Shown in pieces: positions 46,784 to 57,247 of a DNA stretch of 64,000 nt. The stretch is taken from the NCBI GenBank assembly GCA_021807675.1, contig JAKBCR010000002.1, positions 1 to 64,000 of the forward strand. Direction: 5' to 3'. Made by a program: the position numbers and the translations under genes. The stretch is from Pseudomonadota bacterium. GTDB lineage: Bacteria; Pseudomonadota; Gammaproteobacteria; Steroidobacterales; Steroidobacteraceae. The notes beneath the pieces are model-generated. The model ran no database searches. It worked only from the letters and a program-made list of their open reading frames with translations, and was not told where the DNA came from. Numbering within the stretch: position 1 is the first letter of the stretch; each line of letters starts with the position of its first letter.

Positions 46784-47101
46784 TCAGGCACGCAACGCCC
46801 GGCCCTCCACGGCGTGATGATCCGTCAGCTTCTCCTTGTGCTTCTTGATGCATCGGTCGAGCTTGTCGGCCAATAGATCGATGGCAGCATACATGTCCTC
46901 CTCGGTCGCATCCGCGTGGATCGAGTGGCCGCTCACGCGCAGGGTTGCCTCGGCTTTCTGTCGCAGCTTCTCCACCGTCAGGACGCAATGCACGTCGATG
47001 ACCTGCTCGAAATGTCGTCCGATGCGCTCGAGCTTCTTCTCCACATAGCCTCGCAGGGCGGGGGTGACCTCGACGTGGTGGCCGGTGACGTTGAGCTGCA
47101 T
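46784..47101 (-). CDS. hpf: Ribosome hibernation-promoting factor (short HPF)
   Basis: Binds the 30S subunit in stationary phase and promotes inactive 100S ribosomes. The 105-residue protein from MQLNVTGHHVEVTPALRGYVEKKLERI has VEVTLRV-like strands and DMYAAIDLLADKLDRCIKKHKEKL, ending soon after, so it is the short form. The frame is open upstream to 47269, but MQLNVTGHH is the family start. It lies between rpoN and rapZ, its usual position in gammaproteobacteria. Confidence 0.95.
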   Translation of the reverse strand: MQLNVTGHHVEVTPALRGYVEKKLERIGRHFEQVIDVHCVLTVEKLRQKAEATLRVSGHSIHADATEEDMYAAIDLLADKLDRCIKKHKEKLTDHHAVEGRALRA

Positions 47102-47135
47102 AGCCGTCTCCTTCTCACGTGTTGTGGCTGACAAT

Positions 47136-48584
47136 TTACATCTGACCCAGACTCGCGCGCCGTCGCTCGTTGGAGGGGGCGATACCCATCGCCTCGCGGT
47201 ATTTCGCGACTGTGCGGCGTGCGACCGGGATGCCTTCCGCCGAAAGGAGCTCGGCGATGCGGCCGTCACTCAACGGCGATTCCGCATCCTCGTCCTTGAC
47301 GAGCTTCTTGATCTTGGCGCGGATGGCGGTCGAGGAGGTGCCCGATCCGTCCGCGCCCTCGACGTGGCTCGAGAAGAAATAGCGCAGCTCGAACACGCCG
47401 CGCGGGGTATGCATGTACTTGCCGGAGGTGACGCGGGAGATGGTCGACTCGTGCATGCCGATCGCCTCGGCGATGTCCTTGAGAATCATCGGCCGCATGT
47501 GCTCCTCGCCGTGCTCGAGGAAGGCCGTCTGACGCTCGACGATCGAGCGGGCGACCTTGATCAGCGTCTCGTGACGGATCTCCAGGCTCTTCAGCAGCCA
47601 GCGCGCTTCCTGCAGCTGGGCGCGCATGGTGGCGTGACTGGCGTTTCGGCCGATGAGGCTCGCATAGCTCTGATTGAGGCGCACCCGCGGCAGCGTGGCC
47701 GAGTTGATTTCCACCGCCCACCCGTGCTCGGTCCGTCGGACGAACACATCGGGCACAACGTACTCGGCCGAACCGGCGCTCACCGTGGCACCCGGGCGCG
47801 GATGGCAGGAGCGCACCAAGGCCAGAGCGCAGGCGAGGTCCTCGTCGCTGACCCGCAGCTCCCGCTTGACGACCGCGAGCTCCCTCCCGGCGATACGCTC
47901 GAGGTGATGCCGGGCGATCTCGATCGCGGCCTCGAAACCCGGGGTCGCGGGGTCGAGCTGACGCAGCTGCAGCTCGATGCACTCACCCACAGAGCGCGCG
48001 CCCACCCCGGGAGGGTCCAAGGCCTGAACATCGGCGAGCGCAGCCTCGACCTCGGCGGCGTCGCAGAGGATCTCGGGCCTAAGGGTGTTCGCGATCTCCT
48101 CCAGCGGCTCCGTCAGGTAGCCATCGTCGCTGATCGCGTCGACGATGGCCCGTGCGATCGCGAGCTCTCGCGCCTCGAGCCTGGCGAGCTCGAGCTGGGA
48201 GAGAAGGTATTCCTGCAGGGATTGACCCGTCGAGTCGGCGAATTCCTGCTGCCGGTCGTCGTCGTCCCCGCTCCAGGGGGCCTCCGCCGGGCCGACGCTG
48301 TGCTCACCCCAGCCCTCGTCGACCACCTCGACGGCGCTCTCGCGCGGGCCCTCCTCCGGCGCCTCGGTCGGCTCTGGCGCTGCCGCATGCTCGAGCGCAC
48401 CGGTATCGAAGCCTTCCTCAGGGCCATCGTCCACCGGCTCGAGCATCACATTGGATTCGAGAAGCTCTCGGATGTGCGCCTGCAGCTCAAGGGCGGGCAG
48501 CTGCAGGAGCCGGATCGCCTGCTGCAGCTGCGGGGTCATCGTCAGTTGCTGACCCAGCTTGAGCTGCAGGGAGGGTTTCAGCAT
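47136..48584 (-). CDS. rpoN: RNA polymerase sigma-54 factor
   Basis: Directs RNA polymerase to -24/-12 promoters that need enhancer-binding activators. The 482 residues include the Gln/Leu-rich region I (LKPSLQLKLGQQLTMTPQLQQAIRLLQLP), an acidic region II, the core-binding region and the C-terminal DNA-binding part with the diagnostic RpoN box ARRTVAKYRE (455-464). It is in an operon with hpf and rapZ downstream; lptB lies 203 bp upstream across an F2 repeat. Confidence 0.97.
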   Translation of the reverse strand: MLKPSLQLKLGQQLTMTPQLQQAIRLLQLPALELQAHIRELLESNVMLEPVDDGPEEGFDTGALEHAAAPEPTEAPEEGPRESAVEVVDEGWGEHSVGPAEAPWSGDDDDRQQEFADSTGQSLQEYLLSQLELARLEARELAIARAIVDAISDDGYLTEPLEEIANTLRPEILCDAAEVEAALADVQALDPPGVGARSVGECIELQLRQLDPATPGFEAAIEIARHHLERIAGRELAVVKRELRVSDEDLACALALVRSCHPRPGATVSAGSAEYVVPDVFVRRTEHGWAVEINSATLPRVRLNQSYASLIGRNASHATMRAQLQEARWLLKSLEIRHETLIKVARSIVERQTAFLEHGEEHMRPMILKDIAEAIGMHESTISRVTSGKYMHTPRGVFELRYFFSSHVEGADGSGTSSTAIRAKIKKLVKDEDAESPLSDGRIAELLSAEGIPVARRTVAKYREAMGIAPSNERRRASLGQM

Positions 48585-48671
48585 GCGGGCACGAGCGGGG
48601 CGCTAAGCCTTTCCAAATATAAGTCTCTGATATTGCATACATTTATCAACCATCGTTCCGCGACCCCAAGG

Positions 48672-48788
48672 CATGAAGCCAGGCGCGAGGAGGTGCCCCC
48701 CGCCGCAGGCGGCGAGCGGTGAGCAACGTCGCGCCTTTTGCTCGCACGCCGGGCCGGGCGGGATGTGCCCGGATCCAGCGGTGCATGC
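48672..48788. repeat. F2 repeat, copy iii (degenerate)
   Basis: GCATGAAGCC at one end and GGATCCAGCGGTGCATGC at the other, with GAGGTGCCCC, CCGCAGGCGG and CTTTTGCTCG between, matching the copy at 54.3 kb in order but shorter. Its right end touches the lptB stop codon. It separates lptB from rpoN, usually close neighbours. Confidence 0.65.
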
Positions 48789-49513
48789 TAAAGCCGGAAC
48801 GACTCGCCCAAGTACACCTCACGCACTTGGGGGTTGGCAAGGATTTCTTCCGCAGTTCCTTGAGCGATTACCGCTCCCTGGTTGACGATATATGCCCGGC
48901 CGCAGACCCCCAGGGTCTCGCGTACATTGTGGTCAGTGATCAGCACCCCAATGCCGCGGCTCGTCAGCTCGCGGATGATGCGCTGAATATCGAGCACCGA
49001 GAGCGGATCGACGCCCGCGAACGGCTCATCGAGGAGCATGAAGCGGGGCTCGGCCGCGAGTGCCCGCGCGATTTCGACGCGCCGCCGCTCCCCGCCCGAG
49101 AGTGACAGCCCGAGGCTGCGGCGCACGTGTCCGATGCGCAGCTCCTCGAGGAGCTCCTCGAGCCGCTGCTCGCGTGCGGCGCGCTCGAGATCGCGCCGCG
49201 TCTCGAGGATGGCGAGCACATTGTTCTCGACCGACAGCTTGCGGAAGACGGAAGCCTCCTGGGGCAAGTACCCCAGTCCGAGCTGCGCACGGCGGTGCAT
49301 CGGCAGCAGCGTAAGGTCCGTGTCGCCGAGATGGATGCTGCCGGCGTCGCAGGGTACGAGGCCGACCATCATGTAGAAGGCCGTGGTCTTGCCGGCTCCG
49401 TTGGGACCGAGGAGGCCCACCACCTCGCCGTTCGAGACCTCGAGACTGATGTTGTGGACGACTTTGCGGGATTTGTAGCTTTTCTCGAGCCCGCTCGCGC
49501 GCAGGGTCGTCAT
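48788..49513 (-). CDS. lptB: LPS export ABC transporter ATP-binding protein LptB
   Basis: The ATPase that powers LPS extraction from the inner membrane by LptB2FGC. The 241-residue protein has Walker [13 protein letters not shown] (about 33-44), signature [18 protein letters not shown], Walker [17 protein letters not shown] and the H-loop [10 protein letters not shown]. Its ATG overlaps the lptA stop (4 bp), forming kdsD-kdsC-lptC-lptA-lptB. An F2 repeat directly follows its stop codon. Confidence 0.97.
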   Translation of the reverse strand: MTTLRASGLEKSYKSRKVVHNISLEVSNGEVVGLLGPNGAGKTTAFYMMVGLVPCDAGSIHLGDTDLTLLPMHRRAQLGLGYLPQEASVFRKLSVENNVLAILETRRDLERAAREQRLEELLEELRIGHVRRSLGLSLSGGERRRVEIARALAAEPRFMLLDEPFAGVDPLSVLDIQRIIRELTSRGIGVLITDHNVRETLGVCGRAYIVNQGAVIAQGTAEEILANPQVREVYLGESFRL

Positions 49514-50307
49514 GAACGGCCCGGGGGCGCGAAGTCGGCCCCCCCTCCTGCCTTGGAGGCGGGGCTCAGCGCTTGGGCGGGGGGCGCGCTCGAGGCGCGT
49601 GGCGGGCTCGCCGCCTCTTTCCTCGCTCTGCTGTCCTTGGGCGGGGCCGGCTTCGGCGGAGCTTGGGGTGTGATCGTGATGTGCACGCCCTGACTGCCGC
49701 CGGGAGAGGTTGCCTGAACCCTCTCCTCGCGGATGTTGTAGGAGATCGAGGGTCCGCTCATCTCGTTGCGGCCGTCCGAGAGCCAGGCGTCGTTGGTGAG
49801 GAGCACCGTGCCCTGGCCGACGTCATACACGATCTGATCCGCATGGCCCTTTGCTGCGCCCAGATTGCTCGCGCGCTGCTGCTCGAACTCCGCGGGGTTG
49901 CCGGTGACCGTCGCGCGCACGATGCGATTATCGCGCACTACCACCGTCGCCTGATCCGAGCGCAGATTGCCGTGCGGCTGCGCATCGATTCGGACGTTTC
50001 CCTTGAATGTCCAGCGGTTGTCCTGGCAATTCATGCAAGTGGCCTCAGCCTGGTCGGCGCGAACGACGGTATTGCCTTGAGACAGCACAATGCTCTTGCA
50101 CATCATCGCGTGCGTCTTGTAATCCGTGTCGCAGGAAGCGGCATCGAAATGATAGGGCTGCTGCGGATTGATGAGCAGCGGCGGTGCCGCCGCGGGGGCG
50201 GTATGCGCCGCGGCGCCGGGGGCGGCGGCGATATCGGCGCGCGCGACGACCGGCGCGAGCGCGAGCGCGAGGCAGAACAGGCAAAGACTACTTGGAGAAG
50301 GTGCCAT
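49510..50307 (-). CDS. lptA: LPS transport periplasmic protein LptA
   Basis: Forms the periplasmic bridge that carries LPS from LptC to LptD. The 265-residue precursor has a signal peptide ([24 protein letters not shown]) and one OstA/LptA jelly-roll domain: [87 protein letters not shown] and SISYNI. The Pro/Ala-rich tail of about 50 residues is longer than in Escherichia coli. Overlaps lptC by 20 bp and lptB by 4 bp. Confidence 0.94.
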   Translation of the reverse strand: MAPSPSSLCLFCLALALAPVVARADIAAAPGAAAHTAPAAAPPLLINPQQPYHFDAASCDTDYKTHAMMCKSIVLSQGNTVVRADQAEATCMNCQDNRWTFKGNVRIDAQPHGNLRSDQATVVVRDNRIVRATVTGNPAEFEQQRASNLGAAKGHADQIVYDVGQGTVLLTNDAWLSDGRNEMSGPSISYNIREERVQATSPGGSQGVHITITPQAPPKPAPPKDSRARKEAASPPRASSAPPAQALSPASKAGGGADFAPPGRS

Positions 50308-50842
50308 GTACCGCGGATTCTAAATGGACGCGGTCGTCCTTCAAATTGGCGGTGAGACCGGTGGAGCTCAGCTGCTGCCCGGACCACAGCAGGTGTACCG
50401 GATCCTTCGTGCTCACGATATCCCGGTGGATGTCGACCGACAGCGTCGCGCTGACGATCTGTGCCGGCTGAGAGGCAAAGATGCCAGAGACGTGCACGTC
50501 GCCCGAAAGCTTCACCTGCCCCGCGGCCTGCTCGAGCTCGCCCTGATCGGCGGTGGCAGTCCACGGGTCGCCCTCGGGATCATGAAAGCTCATCTGCACC
50601 TGCGTGAGCTCAACCTGGCCCTCGTTCGGCAACTGTCGGATGCTGGCGGCGTCCAGAGCGTAGAGCGGCAGCCCGTCCGCACCGGTTTCGACGAGCTTGG
50701 CATTGCGTGCCGAGTATCCTTCACCCCAGGGATTCCGTTGGACGGTGGTGGATGGAGGAGCCCCACCCTGCTGCCGCGCGAGCAGCAGCGATGCCAGGAT
50801 CACTGCGACGATGGTCAGGACGGCGAAGATTCGGTAGATCAC
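50288..50842 (-). CDS. lptC: LPS export protein LptC
   Basis: A single-pass inner-membrane protein linking the LptBFG transporter to LptA. The 184-residue protein has an N-terminal transmembrane helix (MIYRIFAVLTIVAVILASLLLA) and a periplasmic jelly-roll domain with GYSARNAKLVETGADGLPLYALDA, VELTQVQMSFHDP, WTATADQGELEQAAGQVKLSGDVHVSG and HRDIVSTKDPVHL. Its start overlaps kdsC by 4 bp and its end overlaps lptA, so the three are coupled. Confidence 0.94.
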   Translation of the reverse strand: MIYRIFAVLTIVAVILASLLLARQQGGAPPSTTVQRNPWGEGYSARNAKLVETGADGLPLYALDAASIRQLPNEGQVELTQVQMSFHDPEGDPWTATADQGELEQAAGQVKLSGDVHVSGIFASQPAQIVSATLSVDIHRDIVSTKDPVHLLWSGQQLSSTGLTANLKDDRVHLESAVHGTFSK

Positions 50843-51369
50843 GTCGCGAATGGCGCCCGGTCCCCGCGGGCCGCCAGCAGGTAATCGCAGATTTCGCGAA
50901 CCGCCCCCCTCCCGCCGGGAAGACTCGTGACAATGTGCGCGGCGCTGCGTGCGCGTGGATGGGCGTCCGCTACCGCGAACGAGAGGGCCACCTCACGCAT
51001 CAATGGCACGTCCGGCACGTCATCGCCCACACAGGCGCAATCGGCAGAGGTCAGCTTGAGCTTGCGGCGCAGCTGATCATACGCGCCGAGCTTGTCGTCC
51101 ACCCCCTGCAGCAGATGACGTACTCCCAGCTCCCGGCAACGAGCGCGCGTCATGGAGGAGCGCCGTCCCGAGATGACTGCGACACGAATTCCAGCTGCGG
51201 CAAGCAGCTTCAGGCCGAGCCCGTCACGAACGTGAAAGACTTTCAGCGCCTCACCGCGCGGCCCGTAGTACAGCCGCCCATCGGTCAGGACGCCGTCGAC
51301 ATCCAGCACCAGGAGGCGAACGCGGGCAGCGGCGTTGGTCACGCGCTTAGAGGAGGTAGAGCGGCTCAC
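50839..51369 (-). CDS. kdsC: 3-deoxy-D-manno-octulosonate 8-phosphate phosphatase
   Basis: Removes phosphate from Kdo-8-P to give Kdo. A 176-residue HAD-family enzyme with the nucleophile motif LVLDVDGVLTDGRLYYG (D23 and D25), VISGRRSS, LKLTSADCACVGDDVPDVPLM and the C-terminal ICDYLLAARGD. It has no cap domain, as usual for the tetrameric KdsC. It overlaps kdsD and lptC by four bases on each side. Confidence 0.96.
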   Translation of the reverse strand: MSRSTSSKRVTNAAARVRLLVLDVDGVLTDGRLYYGPRGEALKVFHVRDGLGLKLLAAAGIRVAVISGRRSSMTRARCRELGVRHLLQGVDDKLGAYDQLRRKLKLTSADCACVGDDVPDVPLMREVALSFAVADAHPRARSAAHIVTSLPGGRGAVREICDYLLAARGDRAPFAT

Positions 51370-52358
51370 ACTACGCCGGCGCGGAAGAGATCGTGCACAT
51401 TGAGTGCGCCAATCAGGCGCCCCTGCTCATCGGCTACCGGCAGAGCGGTGATCCGGTGTACTTCCATCAGGTGCACCGCCTCGGCCGCAAGGTCCTGTGG
51501 GGCGATGGTCCTGCAGGGCGAGGTCATCACCTCGCTCATGTTGGCGCTGTGGACATCGACTTGGGCGTCGAGCGCGCGGCGCAGGTCGCCATCCGTGAAC
51601 ACTCCGAGGATTCTGTTGCCGTCGTCCACGATGACAGTCATGCCCAGACCCTTGCGGGACATCTCCAGCAACCCTTCACCGAGTCGCGTTTGCGGGCCGA
51701 CGCGCGGTAGCGTCTCGCCGGTGCGCATGATCTGCTCGACGTGCAACAGCAGCTGTCGTCCCAGAGCCCCACCCGGGTGCGAGCGCGCGAAGTCCTGCTT
51801 GGTGAAGCCGCGCGCCTCGAGAACGGCGACCGCCAGCGCATCTCCCATCGCGAGTGTCGCCGTCGTGCTGGCAGTGGGCGCCAGGTTGAGAGGGCACGCC
51901 TCTTCCGGCACGCTGACATCGAGCGTCACGGTGGCCGCCCGCCCCAGAGTCGAATCCGTCTTGCCCGCCATGACGATGAGGGGCACCGCGAGACGCTTCA
52001 GGTGCGGCAGCAGCAGCAGCAGCTCCGGCGTCTCGCCGGAATTCGAGAGGGCGAGGACTGCGTCCCCGCGCGTGATCATGCCGATATCGCCATGGCTGGC
52101 TTCGGCGGGGTGCAGGAAAAATGCCGGTGTCCCGGTGCTGGCCAGTGTCGCCGCGACCTTGCGCGCGATGTGCCCTGATTTGCCCATGCCGGTGACGACC
52201 ACTCGGCCCTGGCATTGCAGGCACACCCGGCTGGCGGCGGCAAAGCGGTCATCGAGGCGCTCGAGCAGTGCCTCGACGGCCCGTGCCTCGATGGCGAGGG
52301 CGCGGCGGGCAGCGGCGAGCAGGCGGCTATGGTCGGCGGAGGCGGCGGCGGGGCTCAT
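51366..52358 (-). CDS. kdsD: Arabinose-5-phosphate isomerase KdsD
   Basis: Converts ribulose 5-phosphate to arabinose 5-phosphate, the precursor of Kdo. From the ATG at 52358 it has 330 residues: an N-terminal SIS domain (GMGKSGHIARKVAATLASTGTPAFFLHPAEASHGD, ALSNSGETPEL) and two C-terminal CBS domains (MRTGETLPRV.., VFTDGDLRRAL.., HRITALPVADEQGRLIGALNVHDL). The frame is open further upstream but only over a repeat. First gene of the Kdo/LPS-transport operon. The usual mla genes, often near kdsD and murA, are absent here. Confidence 0.96.
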   Translation of the reverse strand: MSPAAASADHSRLLAAARRALAIEARAVEALLERLDDRFAAASRVCLQCQGRVVVTGMGKSGHIARKVAATLASTGTPAFFLHPAEASHGDIGMITRGDAVLALSNSGETPELLLLLPHLKRLAVPLIVMAGKTDSTLGRAATVTLDVSVPEEACPLNLAPTASTTATLAMGDALAVAVLEARGFTKQDFARSHPGGALGRQLLLHVEQIMRTGETLPRVGPQTRLGEGLLEMSRKGLGMTVIVDDGNRILGVFTDGDLRRALDAQVDVHSANMSEVMTSPCRTIAPQDLAAEAVHLMEVHRITALPVADEQGRLIGALNVHDLFRAGVV

Positions 52359-52406
52359 TACCGATGATAATATCCGACCCTTGAGGGCCACCGGAAAGGT
52401 TGCGAA

Positions 52407-52650
52407 CGTGCGAAAGCGATTGAGTAAGCGGCCCAGGGCCGCTCCCTGGGCCGCGAGGTCGACTCCGGCGATGGCCGCGCGCTCGCGTGACAAAATCGCC
52501 GGGAGCGATATTACTCGGCGCATCCCTGCGCCTCGGCCCCGCGGACCCGCCCTGCCGGGCGTTCAAAATTGCTCCAGGCAATTTTGTGGACGGCGCAGCC
52601 GGCCCGAAGGGCTCGGTGCAGGATGCACCGAGCAACCGGCAGGATGCCGA
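52407..52650 (-). repeat. Full-length R3-R1 repeat, copy f
   Basis: On the minus strand R3 comes first (GCATCCTGCCGGTTGCTCGG, GCCCTTCGGGCCGGC and hairpin CAAAATTGC/GCAATTTTG), then R1 (CTCGCGGCCCAGGG-AGCGG-CCCTGGGCCGC and the tail CAATCGCTTTCGCACG). The R3 hairpin carries a paired change (T-A for C-G) against the copy at 63.2 kb. It separates the divergent kdsD and ibaG. Confidence 0.85.
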
Positions 52651-52661
52651 CATCGTGCCGG

Positions 52662-54159
<1,498 letters not shown>

Positions 54160-54303
54160 ACATCGACCGGCGGCTGACCGCCGAACCATCAAGCGGTACG
54201 ACACGGCAGCCGGGCACAGGGAGGCGCGCGTGGATTGCGCAGGAGCCCGGATCCATCTTAGCTCCCCATCGACCAGCGGTCGACCCCGAAACCATGAAGC
54301 GGT
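54160..54303. repeat. Tandem direct repeat preceding two F2 copies, with a short F2 copy iv
   Basis: A roughly 36-bp sequence (ATCGACCGGCGGCTGACC.. against ATCGACCAGCGGTCGACC..), each ending in the AAGCGGT start of an F2 element, occurs at 54160-54197 and 54268-54303. The first leads into a shrunken F2 copy (54188-54257, with GGGCACAGGGAGG and GGATCCATC), the second into the full copy at 54294. So a unit seems to have duplicated in tandem and one copy then decayed. Confidence 0.65.
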
Positions 54304-54564
54304 GCGCAGGCATGACCCAGGCACAGGGAGGTGCCCGGCCGCCGCAGGGCGAGGCGGTGCTTTCAGCGAAGCACTGCTTCGCTCCGCCGAGCGAGCCTCG
54401 GGCAAAAAACCGCGCTTTTTGCTCGAGGCGCGCTGGGCCGGCCAGGGTGCGACGCATGCGTCGCACGGGTGGCCATGGAGGGACACCCCGGGCAGGCCCG
54501 GTTGGACCCGGGACGTGCGCGGAGCAGGGACCGCGCAGCGCAATGGCCGGATCCAGCGCTTCAT
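54294..54564 (-). repeat. F2 repeat, copy ii (longest, 271 bp)
   Basis: Ends are inverted: ATGAAGCG at the left and CGCTTCAT at the right. Inside are GACCCAGGCACAGGGAGG, GCGAAGCACTGCTTCGCTCCGCC and the hairpin AAAAAACCGCGCTTTTTGCTCGAG, all matching the copy at 39.2 kb in opposite orientation. About 110 extra bases (54449-54545) are absent from copy i. No ORF that could be a transposase is inside. Confidence 0.85.
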
Positions 54565-54586
54565 AATTCAGTGGCTGAACCGATGC

Positions 54587-54638
54587 CTGTCAGAGATGTC
54601 TGACAGCGCGTCGGGCGACTGCAGCGTACACTGCAGCG
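54587..54638 (+). promoter_or_regulatory. Possible operator region upstream of gnd-zwf
   Basis: A perfect 8-bp inverted repeat CTGTCAGA-GATG-TCTGACAG (54587-54606) is followed by two direct copies of ACTGCAGCG (54618-54626 and 54630-54638), each containing the palindrome CTGCAG. They lie 20-70 bp before the gnd start, where a regulator site is expected. It does not match the HexR site (TTGT..ACAA). The regulator is unknown. Confidence 0.4.
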
Positions 54639-54657
54639 CAACCCCTCGGAGGTCCGT

Positions 54658-55755
54658 ATGCGAATCGGAATGGTCGGGCTCGGGCGCATGGGCGCGAACA
54701 TGGTGCGCCGCCTGATGCGAGGCGGTCATGAATGCGTCGCCTTTGACAGGTCGCGCGAGGCCGTGCAGGGGGTCGCGGCCGACGGAGCCATCGCCGCCAA
54801 TTCGCTCGCGGAGCTTGCCGCCGCCCTTACTCCGCCGCGCGCAGTGTGGATCATGGTGCCCGCGGCGCTCGTCGACAGCGTTATCGCGGAGCTGCGGCCG
54901 CTGCTCGCATCCGGCGATATCCTCATCGATGGAGGCAACTCCCACTACCACGATGACATCCGTCGCGCCGAGGAGCTGCGCCCCGCGGGCCTGCACTACG
55001 TCGATGCGGGGACGAGTGGCGGCGTGCTCGGTCTCGAGCAGGGCTACTGTCTGATGATCGGCGCCGAGCCGGCCGTCTTCAGCACGCTCGAGCCGGTTTT
55101 CGCCACGCTCTCTCCGGGCGGGCGGCGGCCGCAGACCCAGGGCGGGAAGGCCGCCGCTCGAGCCATGGCCGAGATGGGCTATCTGCACTGCGGACCGAAC
55201 GGCGCCGGGCACTTCGTGAAGATGGTGCACAACGGTATCGAGTACGGGATAATGGCGGCGTACGCGGAAGGCCTCAATCTGCTCCAACATGCCGATGCCG
55301 GCTTGAAACGCGAGGAGGCCGATGCCGAGACCGCTCCGCTTTCCGATCCGCGCTTTTTCCAATACCAGCTCGATACCGCCGCGGTGGCGGAGGTCTGGCG
55401 GCATGGCAGCATCATCTCCTCGCGCCTTCTCGATCTGACCGCCGAAGCGCTGGCAGCCGATCCGGTGCTCGGACGGTTCGGCGGCCGCGTGTCGGATTCC
55501 GGGGAAGGACGCTGGACGGTGCAGGCAGCCGTCGAGATCGGTGTGCCGGCGCATGTGCTTTCCGCCGCGCTCTACTCTCGCTTCGAGTCGCGTGGACGCG
55601 CGGCATTCGCCGACAAGCTGCTCTCCGCCATGCGGCTCGGGTTCGGTGGCCATCTCGAGAAGACAGAATCTTCCACACCATCGCAGGAGCGATCCTCGAC
55701 GGCGCACGCCGGCCCGAAAGGGCGTGGCGCAGGGACCGGGCCGAGCAAATCCTGA
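54658..55755 (+). CDS. gnd: 6-phosphogluconate dehydrogenase, decarboxylating (short, NAD-type)
   Basis: Oxidatively decarboxylates 6-phosphogluconate to ribulose 5-phosphate. The short-form enzyme begins MRIGMVGLGRMGANMVRRLMRGGHECVAFDRS (Rossmann fold with Asp favouring NAD). IDGGNSHYHDDIRRAEEL, YVDAGTSGGVLGLEQGYCLMIG and the substrate site GPNGAGHFVKMVHNGIEYGIM follow. The normal end is near LSAMRLGFGGHLEK. The last 26 or so residues (from about TPSQERSSTAHAG) are encoded by an R3 repeat, so the natural stop was lost or displaced. zwf follows after 12 bp. Confidence 0.94.
   Translation: MRIGMVGLGRMGANMVRRLMRGGHECVAFDRSREAVQGVAADGAIAANSLAELAAALTPPRAVWIMVPAALVDSVIAELRPLLASGDILIDGGNSHYHDDIRRAEELRPAGLHYVDAGTSGGVLGLEQGYCLMIGAEPAVFSTLEPVFATLSPGGRRPQTQGGKAAARAMAEMGYLHCGPNGAGHFVKMVHNGIEYGIMAAYAEGLNLLQHADAGLKREEADAETAPLSDPRFFQYQLDTAAVAEVWRHGSIISSRLLDLTAEALAADPVLGRFGGRVSDSGEGRWTVQAAVEIGVPAHVLSAALYSRFESRGRAAFADKLLSAMRLGFGGHLEKTESSTPSQERSSTAHAGPKGRGAGTGPSKS
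55675..55754 (-). repeat. R3 repeat inside the 3' end of gnd
   Basis: On the minus strand: GATTTGCTCGGCCC, GCCCTTTCGGGCCGGC, TGCGCCGTC and the hinge remnant GATCGCTCCTGCGATGG, matching the R3 modules at 52.6 and 63.2 kb in order. It supplies the last 26 codons and the stop of gnd, and its end lies just before the zwf ribosome binding site. No R1 module is attached. Confidence 0.78.
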
Positions 55756-55767
55756 CCGGAGGGACTG

Positions 55768-57207
55768 ATGGAGCGACGTGACAGTGACACTCTGGTGCTC
55801 TTCGGGGCGACCGGGGACCTTTGCTACCGCAAAATATTTCCCTCCCTCTACAGCCTGGTGCACCGCGGGCTGCTGCACGTGCCCGTGATCGGGGTCGCGC
55901 GCGCGGGGTGGAACCTCGAGCAGTTGAAAGATCGGGTACGCGAGAGCATCACGGCTTTCGTCCCGTCGCCGGATCAGGACACGCTCGCGCGCTTGCTCGG
56001 CCTGCTGCGCTATCACGACGGCGACTATCAGGACCGGGACACATTCGTCGCGCTTCGCCAGGCGCTGGGAGACTCGCAGCGGCCGCTGTACTACCTCGCC
56101 ATCCCGCCCAGCATGTTTCCGGTCGTGATCGACCACCTCGGCGGCTCCGGCGGCGCCCAGGGCGCGCGTGTCGTGGTCGAGAAGCCGTTCGGACGCGATC
56201 TCGTCGAGGCGAGGACGCTGAATCAGGTGCTGCACAAGCAGTTTCCGGAGGCCAGCATCTTCCGCATCGACCACTATCTCGGCAAGGAGGCGGTGCAGAA
56301 CCTCCTCTATTTCCGCTTCGCCAACTCCTTCCTGGAGCCTATCTGGAACCGTAACTTCGTGGAGAGCGTGCAGATCACCATGGCGGAGACGATCGGGGTG
56401 GCTGGCCGCGGGAAGTTCTACGAGGAAGCAGGCGCCATCCGGGACGTCATGCAGAATCATCTGCTGCAGATCCTGGCGCTGCTGACTCTCGAGCCGCCGG
56501 TGAACTCGGAGGGCGAGTCATTGCGTGACGAGAAGGTGAAGGTGCTGAAGGCCGTGCGGCCGGTCACGCCGGAAGCGATCGTGCGCGGGCAGTTCAACAG
56601 CTACCGGCAGGAACCGGGCGTGTCGCCGGACTCCAAGGTCGAGACGTACGCGGCGATGCGGCTCGAGATCGACTCGTGGCGCTGGAGCGGGGTGCCGTTC
56701 TATCTGCGTGCGGGCAAGTGCCTGCCGGTGACGGCGACGGAGGTGGTGGTGGACCTCAAGCCGCCGCCGGCGCGCCTCTTTGGCGAGCTCGGGCCGGATT
56801 ATCCCAATTTCGTCCGCTTTCGCGTGGGTCCGGACGTGGCAATCGCGTTGGGAGCGCACGCCAAGAAGGCTGGTGCCGCCATGCAGGGGAAGGAGGTGGA
56901 GCTCTTCGTCGCGCAGCACGAGGCGGATGCCATGGATGCCTACGAGCGGCTGATCAGCCTGGCGCTCATCGGGGATACGGCCCATTTCGCACGGGAGGAC
57001 GAGGTGGAGGCTGCCTGGGCGATCGTCGATCAGGTGTTGGGAGCGGGTGAGGCGCCTTACACCTACACCCGCGGCACTTGGGGACCGCAGGAGGCGGAGC
57101 GGCTGCTCGTCGGAGCATGCAGTTGGCACAATCCGGGGGCGGAGCCGCAGGGGTGGACGCGGTCGTGCGCGCCGTCGCATTTGACGATGGGTAAGTTCGC
57201 ACCTTAG
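55768..57207 (+). CDS. zwf: Glucose-6-phosphate 1-dehydrogenase
   Basis: First enzyme of the oxidative pentose phosphate pathway. The 479-residue protein has the NADP site [20 protein letters not shown], the substrate motif [53 protein letters not shown] and [12 protein letters not shown]. It starts 12 bp after gnd with GGAGG before the ATG. The C-terminus ([17 protein letters not shown]..) runs longer than the minimal fold and is not conserved in my view. Convergent with pgl, so the three enzymes of the pathway are together. Confidence 0.97.
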   Translation: MERRDSDTLVLFGATGDLCYRKIFPSLYSLVHRGLLHVPVIGVARAGWNLEQLKDRVRESITAFVPSPDQDTLARLLGLLRYHDGDYQDRDTFVALRQALGDSQRPLYYLAIPPSMFPVVIDHLGGSGGAQGARVVVEKPFGRDLVEARTLNQVLHKQFPEASIFRIDHYLGKEAVQNLLYFRFANSFLEPIWNRNFVESVQITMAETIGVAGRGKFYEEAGAIRDVMQNHLLQILALLTLEPPVNSEGESLRDEKVKVLKAVRPVTPEAIVRGQFNSYRQEPGVSPDSKVETYAAMRLEIDSWRWSGVPFYLRAGKCLPVTATEVVVDLKPPPARLFGELGPDYPNFVRFRVGPDVAIALGAHAKKAGAAMQGKEVELFVAQHEADAMDAYERLISLALIGDTAHFAREDEVEAAWAIVDQVLGAGEAPYTYTRGTWGPQEAERLLVGACSWHNPGAEPQGWTRSCAPSHLTMGKFAP

Positions 57208-57247
57208 CCCTGGGTGCTGCACGAGATGCGAGCTCCGGGCCCCTCTC

